A stretch of 64,000 nt of DNA, taken from CAZNPH01 sp964574985. Its GTDB lineage: Bacteria; Bacteroidota; Bacteroidia; Bacteroidales; SM23-62. The notes below the pieces were generated by a model that ran no database searches, was not told the origin of the DNA, and worked only from the letters and a program-made list of their open reading frames with translations. Positions 51,705 through 59,420 of this stretch are shown here, piece by piece; positions within the stretch are counted from its first letter, which is position 1, and each line of letters begins with the position of its first letter. The position numbers were made by a program, and so were the translations under genes. The DNA is taken from NCBI GenBank assembly GCA_964574985.1, contig CAZNPH010000009.1, positions 66,558 through 130,557 on the forward strand, given 5' to 3'.

Positions 51705-53306
51705 TTATTCATATTTGCTCTGCACACTCTGGTCGGAAGTGGTGTGGAACTGAACCCCGGGATGTGTTTCCTTTGCAATTTTAAGCATCCATTCGCTTTC
51801 GGCCAGAAACACGGGGGTGCCGTACCTGTCGAAAGCAATGGTGCCTGTGCGCCTGTCGATCATAGCCTTCAGCTCCTCCTTATTGTCAGAAGTCAGCCAT
51901 AAGGCCTTCGCAAACGGCAAGGTCCTGAAATCGCACCTGGCGCCGTACTCGTGTTCCAGCCTGAACTTGATGACATCGAACTGGAGTTCGCCCACCGTGC
52001 CGATGATCTTCCGGTTGCCCGGCTGCTGGAAGAACAACTGGGCGAGCCCTTCCTCGGTAAGCTGACGCACTCCCTTTTCTAACTGCTTGGTTTTCATGGG
52101 GTCCCTGTTGACCACCTCCTTAAGTATTTCGGGAGAAAAACTGGGAATACCGCTGAAATGAAGTTTTTCACCCCCGGTAAGGCTGTCCCCGATCTTCAGG
52201 TTCCCGGTATCATAGAGGCCAATGACATCGCCCGGGAAGGCTTCATCCACGGTGTTTCTGGTGTTCGCCATGAAAGCTGCCGGGGCCGCGAACCGCATTT
52301 TTTTATCAAGGCGGGTGTGGTAATACATGGTATTGCGCCCGAACCTGCCCGAACAGACCCGCAGGAAGGCCATGCGGTTCCGGTGATTGGGATCGAGGTT
52401 GGCGTGGATCTTGAACACAAAACCGCTGAATAGCTTCTCCCCGGGCATAACCTCCCTTTCGGCGGCTTTCGTGACCGAGGGATGCGGGGCATTGTTAATG
52501 AAGGTCTCCAACAGGTCGGGGATGCCGATATTGTAAAGGGCACTGCCAAAGAAGACCGGCGCCAGGTATCCCTGCAGGTAGAGGTTCTTCTGAAATGATT
52601 CGAACAAGTCGGAAACGAGTCCGGTCTCTTCCCAAAGCTGGTGTGTCTGCTCCTCCCCGACGAACCCCTTCAGTCTGGGATCTTCCATGTTCTGCGTACT
52701 TAACAGCATTTCCGGCAAGGCCGATTTTTCAGGCCGGTACAGCTGAACGCTTTTTTTCATCAGGTTATACACGCCTTTGAACCGGCCGCCCCTGCCGATG
52801 GGCCAGGTGAACGGACAGGTGGTGATCTTGAGTTCATCCTCGAGTTCTTCCAGCAGATCAAACGGATCCTTGCTCTCCCGGTCCATCTTGTTGATGAGGA
52901 TCATTACCGGAGTGGCCCTCATCCGGCATACCTCCATCAGTTTGCGGGTCTGCTCCTCCACCCCCTTCACGCTGTCAACCACGAGGATCACACTGTCAAC
53001 TGCCGTAAGAGTCCGGTACGTGTCTTCAGCAAAGTCTTTATGACCCGGGGTATCCAGTATGTTTATCCTTATCCCGTTATGTTCAAGGGACATCACCGAT
53101 GTGGCCACGGAAATGCCCCGCTGTTTTTCTATTTCGAGGAAATCGGATGTGGCCGTTTTCCTGATCTTGTTGTTCTTTACCGCACCGGCAACCTGGATCG
53201 CCCCGCCCAGCAGGAGCAGTTTTTCCGTGAGGGTGGTCTTCCCTGCATCGGGGTGCGAGACGATGGCAAATGTCCTTCTTCGTTCGATTTCGTTCTTTAT
53301 GTCCAC
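51705..53306 (-). CDS. prfC: Peptide chain release factor 3
   Basis: A 533-residue translational GTPase that removes RF1/RF2 from the ribosome. Motifs: SHPDAGKTTLTEKL (G1, residues ~17-30), QRGISVATS (G2), DTPGHKDF (G3), NKMDR (G4). EF-G-like domains II and III follow, with the RF3 signature GVYNL...YRPE and a C-terminal DCRT-type segment (LEHEYGARCDF). Length matches bacterial RF3. It is upstream of helD on the minus strand. Translation-rescue genes clustered with HelD suggest a housekeeping module adjacent to the island. Confidence 0.95.
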   Translation of the reverse strand: MDIKNEIERRRTFAIVSHPDAGKTTLTEKLLLLGGAIQVAGAVKNNKIRKTATSDFLEIEKQRGISVATSVMSLEHNGIRINILDTPGHKDFAEDTYRTLTAVDSVILVVDSVKGVEEQTRKLMEVCRMRATPVMILINKMDRESKDPFDLLEELEDELKITTCPFTWPIGRGGRFKGVYNLMKKSVQLYRPEKSALPEMLLSTQNMEDPRLKGFVGEEQTHQLWEETGLVSDLFESFQKNLYLQGYLAPVFFGSALYNIGIPDLLETFINNAPHPSVTKAAEREVMPGEKLFSGFVFKIHANLDPNHRNRMAFLRVCSGRFGRNTMYYHTRLDKKMRFAAPAAFMANTRNTVDEAFPGDVIGLYDTGNLKIGDSLTGGEKLHFSGIPSFSPEILKEVVNRDPMKTKQLEKGVRQLTEEGLAQLFFQQPGNRKIIGTVGELQFDVIKFRLEHEYGARCDFRTLPFAKALWLTSDNKEELKAMIDRRTGTIAFDRYGTPVFLAESEWMLKIAKETHPGVQFHTTSDQSVQSKYE

Positions 53307-53595
53307 AAATTCAATTCTTTGGGATGTTTTTCAGACATCCGGTTAACGTTCAATGAATAAACCCGGGAGCAACAGTTGATTGTTTATTTCCCCGGCGCAC
53401 TGCCTGGTGCCGGCAGGACCGGAAAGATCATGGTGGAGTAGTACCGCAGTATTTCGGGATCCTGGTATTCATTTCAGGCTGCGAAGATAATGAAAAAAAT
53501 ATTTTGGGCCATATCATAAATGGACCCGGGGTTTTGCTGATATTTATCAGGCAAACGTTGTATTTTTAGCGGGAGCGAAGTAAATTTATTGTATA
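53307..53595. other. Intergenic region between prfC and the integrase
   Basis: No gene in these 289 bases. The region carries an inverted repeat (53531-53556) just before the integrase and a GC-rich inverted segment near 53390-53415 (CCGGCGCAC...TGCCGG-like). This is where the accessory segment starts. I see no tRNA gene or obvious attachment duplication. Confidence 0.4.
53531..53556. repeat. Inverted repeat upstream of the integrase
   Basis: GTTTTGCTGATA-TT-TATCAGGCAAAC: two 12-bp arms matching at 10 positions, with a perfect CTGATA-TT-TATCAG core. It is centred about 53 bp before the integrase ATG. It could be an operator, or part of an att-type recombination site for this recombinase. Confidence 0.45.
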
Positions 53596-54618
53596 ATGGA
53601 TGCCCCGGGGATCATCATTGAAAACGGCCGGCGCCTGAAAACAAGTGTAATCTTCCTTAGATTCAGTTATGATCAACGTTTAATCAATACAATAAAATCG
53701 ATAGGAGGATTTCGCTGGGATCCGTCCGCTAAAAGTTGGTTTACAGAGGAGAAAGAATTCTCTGCTGAATCCGTCTATGCAGCATTCCGCGGCAAAGCAA
53801 TAATTAAGGTTAAACTACCCCGGGAATACACGGCATTGCTGAAACAGAAACGATATTCAGCCAGTACGATTAAAACCTATACGAGCTACTTCCGTCAATT
53901 CATGGAGTACTTTGCAGGACGCCCTCTGGAAGAATTAACCAGAACGGAGATCGATCAATACTTGCTTGATTTGATTGACAGATATGACATGTCGGGGAGT
54001 CAGCAGAAGGAATACTACGCTCTCAACCGGCCAAGAAAAGAATCGAAGCTGCCGGATGTCCTGTCCCGGAAAGAAGTATTTTCCATGATCTTAATAACCC
54101 AAAATCTCAAGCACAGGGTCATCATTCAGTTACTTTATTCTTCCGGATTACGCAGAAGCGAACTGATCAATTTAAAGACCATGGACATTGATTTTGAGCG
54201 ACTGCTGGTAAAGGTCAGGGCCGCAAAAGGAAAAAAGGACCGTTACACGCAATTATCCGGGGTAATTCCGGAAGATCTGCATAACTACATTAAGGAGTAT
54301 CGGCCCATCAACTATCTGATTGAAGGGCCCGGGCATTCTGCATACAGTGCTACTTCGATCGCTGCCATTGTTAGACGGGCTGCATACGCTGCCGGGATCA
54401 AAAAGAGAGTGACGCCGCACATGCTAAGGCACAGTTTCGTGACACACCACCTGGAAAGCGGCACGGAAGATTCAGCAATCCACTGGACGACCTGTACAAT
54501 GAATAAAAACATATTCCATACAACACCAAATATGGGAAATAAACACTGTAGATATAAGAAAAATAAACGCAATGGTTTTACACAATCGTTGTATTTAATA
54601 GCCGCCCGGACACAGTAG
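53596..54618 (+). pseudogene. Tyrosine recombinase (integrase) lacking its catalytic tyrosine region
   Basis: A 340-residue frame from the XerC/D-like integrase family of Bacteroidota. It has an N-terminal core-binding domain (YSASTIKTYTSYFRQFMEYF), the catalytic Arg in SSGLRRSELINL, and the HxxR motif MLRHSFVTHHLESGT. Then the reading fails: after ESGTED the expected LGHxSxxTTEIYTH stretch, which carries the second His and the nucleophilic Tyr, is missing. The family's terminal NPLDDLYNE appears in another frame at about 54477-54508. A second shortening is likely at DMSGSQQ, where the usual INAIKFYYEKVLG is missing in frame. The frame continues into 40 unrelated residues. The enzyme is dead, so the island cannot be excised by it. 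Confidence 0.8.
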
Positions 54619-54784
54619 TGCTTCTAATCAAGTGACGGAAAAAGAAAAAATAAAAGGAGGACAATACTCCGTTGACAAGAACGGTGCTGACAGAAACGAC
54701 AGAGGTTCTTTGAAAATACCGGTGGACAAAAAAGATAAAGGCCTACGCGCAGAAGGTTTTTATTTGATTTTCTGCCGACCCACG

Positions 54785-54848
54785 GCAAGCACATTTGCAA
54801 AGCCCCGCAAGGCCGACCCGCCAACCAAAGCTTTGCAAAAGAGCTTGC
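54785..54848. repeat. Imperfect inverted repeat downstream of the integrase
   Basis: Arms GCAAGCACATTTGCAAAG (54785-54802) and CTTTGCAAAAGAGCTTGC (54831-54848) match at 16 of 18 positions around a 28-nt GC-rich spacer. It is a long potential hairpin in a gap with no convincing gene (54619-54863). It may be a recombination site or a repeated genomic element. A 86-codon frame through it has repeat-like composition and is not called. Confidence 0.5.
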
Positions 54849-54863
54849 TCCCCCACCCGCAGA

Positions 54864-55064
54864 CTACGACTTTGATGATCTCTTTCGTGTAGGATAAACG
54901 TGTTGTTTCTCCTTGAACTCGGAAATTTCATCTTTCAGTTTTTTGTTAGCACTGTGGAGAAGTTCATTCTGATGCTTCATTATGCTGAGCAAGTCATGCA
55001 TGGCATTGAGGTTTTCCAGTTGGGTCATGACTATGCGTTCAAGGTCGGATTTGGTGTATTTCAT
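54864..55064 (-). CDS. Small coiled-coil protein of unknown function
   Basis: A frame on the minus strand from ATG 55064 to 54864 (66 residues; ATG 55100 would give 78). The text KYTKSDLERIVMTQLENLNA, then HDLLSIMKHQNELLHSANKK, is a regular heptad pattern, and the C terminus is basic. Similar small ORFs occur near mobile defence islands in Bacteroidota, but I cannot name a family. It is divergent from the XRE gene across 136-172 bp of AT-rich sequence, which probably holds both promoters. Confidence 0.55.
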   Translation of the reverse strand: MKYTKSDLERIVMTQLENLNAMHDLLSIMKHQNELLHSANKKLKDEISEFKEKQHVYPTRKRSSKS

Positions 55065-55236
55065 CATAAGTTGCGTTATTATGATGATTACTTTTTTCAA
55101 AAATACAATAAAATATATTTCTGTGAAAATATTAATATATGAAAAGGCATTTTATTTGCACCAAACAACAATAACGTTAAAAAACAATGTGCCAAAGCTT
55201 TATTAAATTAGCAGTCAAAAGCAACTTATTTTCAGG

Positions 55237-55443
55237 ATGAGTAAAGTTTATTACAACCGGATCAAGGCAGTTTTGGCAGAAAAGAATGTTTCTAGCAAAG
55301 AGCTGGCAGAACATCTTAACAAGACTGAATCCACCATTTCAAGATGGTGTACCAATGATGTACAACCTTCTGTAGAAATGTTTTACAAAATTGCGAAATA
55401 CCTTAAAGTAGATATAAGAGAGCTATTTGTATCAACCAAATGA
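55237..55443 (+). CDS. XRE-family helix-turn-helix regulator
   Basis: A 68-residue Cro/CI-type DNA-binding protein consisting of one HTH (VSSKELAEHLNKTESTISRW, residues ~19-38, followed by a helix, NDVQPSVEMFYKIAKYL). Such small regulators commonly control restriction or toxin genes. Its stop overlaps the hsdR ATG by 4 bases (ATGA), placing it as the first gene of the six-gene defence operon. It probably limits expression of the RM-SPARTA operon, with a site likely in the AT-rich upstream region. Confidence 0.85.
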   Translation: MSKVYYNRIKAVLAEKNVSSKELAEHLNKTESTISRWCTNDVQPSVEMFYKIAKYLKVDIRELFVSTK

Positions 55444-57833
55444 CAGATAAGAAGATCATAATAATAGATCATGACAGTGAAGCGGACACTTGCCGAAAGG
55501 AAGTGACCCCTAAGCTGTATGATAGCAATTGGTCGGACAATCAAATTCTTGAACAGAGAACTTTTACCCCCGGAAAAATTATTGTGCTTGGCAGAAAAGC
55601 AAAACGCAAAAAGGGTAAAAGAGCTGACTATATTCTCCGCTACACTTCTAATTTCCCAATTGCTGTTATTGAAGCGAAGAAAAGCTACAAAACTGCTGGT
55701 GATGGTTTGCAACAAGCCAAAGAATATGCTGAAATTCTTGGGTTAAATTTCGCTTACTCTACAAACGGGACTGAAATAATCGAATTTGACTATCTAACAG
55801 GAAAAGAACAAAAGATTAGAAAGTTCCCATCACCCAAAGAACTGTGGGAACGCCAAAACAGGCAAGTCCAGATAAAATCAGAAGTAGAAGAAATTCTGCT
55901 CAAGCCGTTTCATAATATTCCCGGCAAAGAAGTTCGCTACTATCAATCTATTGCTATCAACAGGGCTGTGCAGTCAATTCTGGAAGGTAAATCAAGAATT
56001 CTTCTGACACTTGCCACAGGAACAGGAAAAACAACGGTAGCTTTTCAGATTATTCACAAGCTTTGGAATAACCGCTGGAATATCAAAAATGAACACAGGC
56101 GGCCAAAAATATTATTCCTTGCTGACAGGAGTGTTTTGGTAAATGATCCACATACCAAAGATTTTGCTGTTTTTGGTGATGCCCGTTGTTTAGTACCAGA
56201 AGAAGGGATCGTAACCAGCCGTGAAATTTATTTTTCAACTTATCAATCTTTAGCTGAGGATAGTTATCGGATAGGTGCTTTCAGGCAGTTTCCAAGAGAC
56301 TTCTTTGATCTGATTGTGATTGATGAGTGCCACCGGGGAAGCGCTTCAGAAGAAAGTAACTGGCGTACCATTTTAGAATACTTCAACCAATCTGTTCAAC
56401 TCGGATTGACTGCGACTCCGTTACGGGAAGACAACAAAGATACATACGCCTATTTCGGAAACCCGCTTTATACCTATAGTTTAAAGCAAGGGATTGAAGA
56501 CGGTTTTCTCGCTCCTTATATCGTACACCGTATTGTAACGGAAGCAGATGCCACAGGCTGGCGACCACAAGCAGGACAAACGGATGCCAGAGGAGAAGAA
56601 ATTCCTGATGGTATTTATGGCACTTCTGATTTTGAAAGATCATTATCACTTCTTCCCCGGACAAAAGCAGTTGCAAAACATTTGGCTGATTTTATGAAGA
56701 AAAACGGCCGCCTTGACAAGACTATTATTTTTTGTGTAGATCAGGAACATGCGGATCAGATGCGAAGGGAGCTAAATAACCTGAATCCGGATTTGGTAAA
56801 AGACTATCCTGATTATGTAGTAAGAATAGTATCGGAAGAAGGCGATATTGGGAAGGGATTCCTAAGCCAATTCATGGACATTGACGAAGATATCCCGGTA
56901 ATCGTTACGACTTCAAAACTACTCAGTACCGGTGTTGACATTCCCACCTGCCGGAATATTGTTCTTTTCCGCATGGTTAATTCTATGACGGAATTCAAAC
57001 AGATTGTTGGCAGAGGAACCCGTGTGAGAGAAGACAAGGGGAAGTTGTTCTTTACCATTCTTGATTATACGGGAAGTGCAACACGGAATTTTGCTGATCC
57101 TGATTTTGACGGTGAACCCCCACTGATTACCAATGAGGAAATAGATGAAAATGGGGATGTGGTTGAAGGTTCTCATGAAGAAGAATTGCCTGACCCGGAC
57201 ATCCTGACAGAATGGGAAGACGGTGAAGAAGGCAGTGAACCCAATGGCCAATCAGAGGACAGACCGAGAAAGTATTACATTGAAGAAGGAGAGGTTTCCA
57301 TTGTTGCGGAATCGGTGCAGGTACTGGACGGACAAGGGAAAATGCGAACAGTTCAATTTACCCAATATGCCCGCGAACAAATCACAACACTTTATCCATC
57401 TGTTGAAGCCTTGAAATCAACCTGGGAAGATTTGGAGCAACGAAAATCTGTTTTTGAGCAATTGGAAGATCACGGCATAGATATGAATCACCTGATGGAG
57501 ATCACTAAAATGAAAGAGGCCGATCCATTCGACTTGCTTTGTTTTGTTGCCTATGACCTGAAACCACTAACCAGAAAGCAAAGAGCGGATTTGCTTAAAA
57601 AGAATAAGCCTGATCTTTTTAGTGAATACTCCGAAACAGCACAGGAAGTCCTGAACATGATTTTGGACAAGTATATCAAATTTGGCCCCAATCAACTAAG
57701 GCCGGATATTATCCAGGTTTCCCCTATTGCAGGAAAGGGCAATGTGGTGGAAATAGTAAATGAGTTTGGTGGGATTGACAAATTGAAAAAAGCAATTGAA
57801 GATATTCAGCAATACCTTTATAAAGCAGCATAA
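55440..57833 (+). CDS. hsdR: Type I restriction endonuclease subunit HsdR
   Basis: A 797-residue motor/nuclease subunit. The PD-(D/E)XK nuclease site shows Asp63 (ADYILRY) with Glu78 and Lys80 in VIEAKK. The SF2 helicase motor has Walker A ATGTGKTT (192-199), Walker B DECHRGS (295-301), LGLTATPLREDNKDTYAYFG and QIVGRGTRVREDKGK. The C-terminal part (about 690-797) is helical and probably binds the methyltransferase. It cuts foreign DNA lacking methylation after translocation. It overlaps the XRE gene and leads by 6 bp into hsdM. Size matches EcoAI-type HsdR. Confidence 0.93.
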   Translation: MTDKKIIIIDHDSEADTCRKEVTPKLYDSNWSDNQILEQRTFTPGKIIVLGRKAKRKKGKRADYILRYTSNFPIAVIEAKKSYKTAGDGLQQAKEYAEILGLNFAYSTNGTEIIEFDYLTGKEQKIRKFPSPKELWERQNRQVQIKSEVEEILLKPFHNIPGKEVRYYQSIAINRAVQSILEGKSRILLTLATGTGKTTVAFQIIHKLWNNRWNIKNEHRRPKILFLADRSVLVNDPHTKDFAVFGDARCLVPEEGIVTSREIYFSTYQSLAEDSYRIGAFRQFPRDFFDLIVIDECHRGSASEESNWRTILEYFNQSVQLGLTATPLREDNKDTYAYFGNPLYTYSLKQGIEDGFLAPYIVHRIVTEADATGWRPQAGQTDARGEEIPDGIYGTSDFERSLSLLPRTKAVAKHLADFMKKNGRLDKTIIFCVDQEHADQMRRELNNLNPDLVKDYPDYVVRIVSEEGDIGKGFLSQFMDIDEDIPVIVTTSKLLSTGVDIPTCRNIVLFRMVNSMTEFKQIVGRGTRVREDKGKLFFTILDYTGSATRNFADPDFDGEPPLITNEEIDENGDVVEGSHEEELPDPDILTEWEDGEEGSEPNGQSEDRPRKYYIEEGEVSIVAESVQVLDGQGKMRTVQFTQYAREQITTLYPSVEALKSTWEDLEQRKSVFEQLEDHGIDMNHLMEITKMKEADPFDLLCFVAYDLKPLTRKQRADLLKKNKPDLFSEYSETAQEVLNMILDKYIKFGPNQLRPDIIQVSPIAGKGNVVEIVNEFGGIDKLKKAIEDIQQYLYKAA

Positions 57834-57839
57834 TTAATA

Positions 57840-59420
57840 ATGGCAAAACGAAAGAAAAAAGAACAGAAACCACAAACCACCTCACAACGATTGTCGGGCA
57901 TCATAAAATCATGCCGACAGATCATGCGTAAGGATAAAGGACTGAATGGAGATGCAGACAGGCTTCCTATGCTTACATGGATTATGTTCCTCAAATTTCT
58001 GGACGATAATGAACAGATGCATGAAACAGAAGCTGCATTAAAAGGAAAGAAGTATAAAGCGGTTATCAACTCCCCTTATCGTTGGCGGGATTGGGCCAAA
58101 AATCAGGGCCTAACCGGAGACGACTTGCTGGCTTTCATCAACAACGAAACAGCCGTTTTACCGGATGGCTCACAAGGACCCGGTTTATTCTATTACCTCC
58201 GTAGCTTGCAAAGTGAAAACGGCATCAGCCGGGCAGATGTGATCGCCACAGTATTTAAAGGTATCAACAACCGTATGAACAATGGTTATTTGCTGCGGGA
58301 TGTGATCAATAAAATTGACGGTATTCATTTTACCTCTAACGAAGAAGTCAATACGCTTTCCCATTTATACGAAACCATATTAAAAGAAATGCGGGATGCT
58401 TCCGGTGATGCGGGAGAATTCTATACGCCCCGTCCGGTGGTTCATTTTATGACCGAAATGATTGACCCGAAATTGGGTGAAAGTGTTTTGGATCCGGCTG
58501 CAGGAACAGGAGGATTTTTAGTGGCTGCTTTTGAACACTTGAAAAAACAAGCCCGGACAGTTGAACAATGGGAAGTTTTACAGACTAAAACTATTCAGGG
58601 CGGTGAAGCTAAATCACTTCCTTATATGCTTTGCCAGATGAATTTGCTGTTGCACGGCATGGAATATCCTGAAATTGATCCGCTGAACTCGCTACGGGTT
58701 CCGATTAAAGACATTGGAGATAGTGAAAGAGCAGATATAATCATCACCAATCCACCATTTGGAGGGGAAGAAGAAAAAGGCATCCTGAACAATTTTCCTG
58801 CGAATAAACGCACCGCTGAAACGGCCTTCCTGTTTCTCCAGTTGATCATGCGAAAACTGAGACGAAAGAAGGCAGGGCAAAAAGGTGGCCGGGCAGCAGT
58901 AGTTGTGCCAAACGGAACTCTCTTTGCGGATGGCGTAGCTGCACGCATTAAAAAACAACTGCTGGAAGATTTTAACCTGCACACCATTGTTCGTTTGGGT
59001 GATGGAGTTTTTGCCCCTTATACTGACATTCCTTCCAACCTACTTTTTTTCGATCACGGAGGTCCGACTAAAGAAATTTGGTTTTATGAAATTTCGGTAC
59101 CTGAAGACCGCAGGAGGTACAGTAAAACCCGGCCCATACAAGGGGAAGAATTTGAACCTGTTAAAAATTGGTGGAACAGGCGGGAAGAGACGGAAAACGC
59201 ATGGCTGGTAAAAGCGGATGATATAATTGGAGAGGATGACAAAGGAAATGTGACGGTAAATCTTGACCTGAAAAACCCGAACCGGAAAGACGAACTGGAA
59301 TATCATGAGCCAGAAGAACTGGTGCAATCCATAATGGACAAGGAAAAACAGATCATGCAACTGATGAAAGTTATTCAATCAACAATTGACAAAGATACTT
59401 TGGCAGCAAATGAAGCATAG
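57840..59420 (+). CDS. hsdM: Type I restriction-modification methyltransferase subunit HsdM
   Basis: A 526-residue N6-adenine methyltransferase. The N-terminal HsdM domain (SQRLSGIIKSCRQIMRKDKG) is followed by the catalytic fold with FYTPRPVVHFM, SAM motif DPAAGTGGF (218-226) and active motif NPPFGG (304-309). It would methylate the site chosen by HsdS, protecting host DNA. It overlaps hsdS by 11 bases. Length and motifs are normal, so this subunit looks intact. Confidence 0.94.
   Translation: MAKRKKKEQKPQTTSQRLSGIIKSCRQIMRKDKGLNGDADRLPMLTWIMFLKFLDDNEQMHETEAALKGKKYKAVINSPYRWRDWAKNQGLTGDDLLAFINNETAVLPDGSQGPGLFYYLRSLQSENGISRADVIATVFKGINNRMNNGYLLRDVINKIDGIHFTSNEEVNTLSHLYETILKEMRDASGDAGEFYTPRPVVHFMTEMIDPKLGESVLDPAAGTGGFLVAAFEHLKKQARTVEQWEVLQTKTIQGGEAKSLPYMLCQMNLLLHGMEYPEIDPLNSLRVPIKDIGDSERADIIITNPPFGGEEEKGILNNFPANKRTAETAFLFLQLIMRKLRRKKAGQKGGRAAVVVPNGTLFADGVAARIKKQLLEDFNLHTIVRLGDGVFAPYTDIPSNLLFFDHGGPTKEIWFYEISVPEDRRRYSKTRPIQGEEFEPVKNWWNRREETENAWLVKADDIIGEDDKGNVTVNLDLKNPNRKDELEYHEPEELVQSIMDKEKQIMQLMKVIQSTIDKDTLAANEA

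Noticed and set aside
54632..54892. 86-codon plus-strand frame after the integrase
   Set aside because: It passes through a strong inverted repeat and has low-complexity sequence. An upstream AGGAGG-like site is present, but the product resembles nothing and the repeat explains the open frame.
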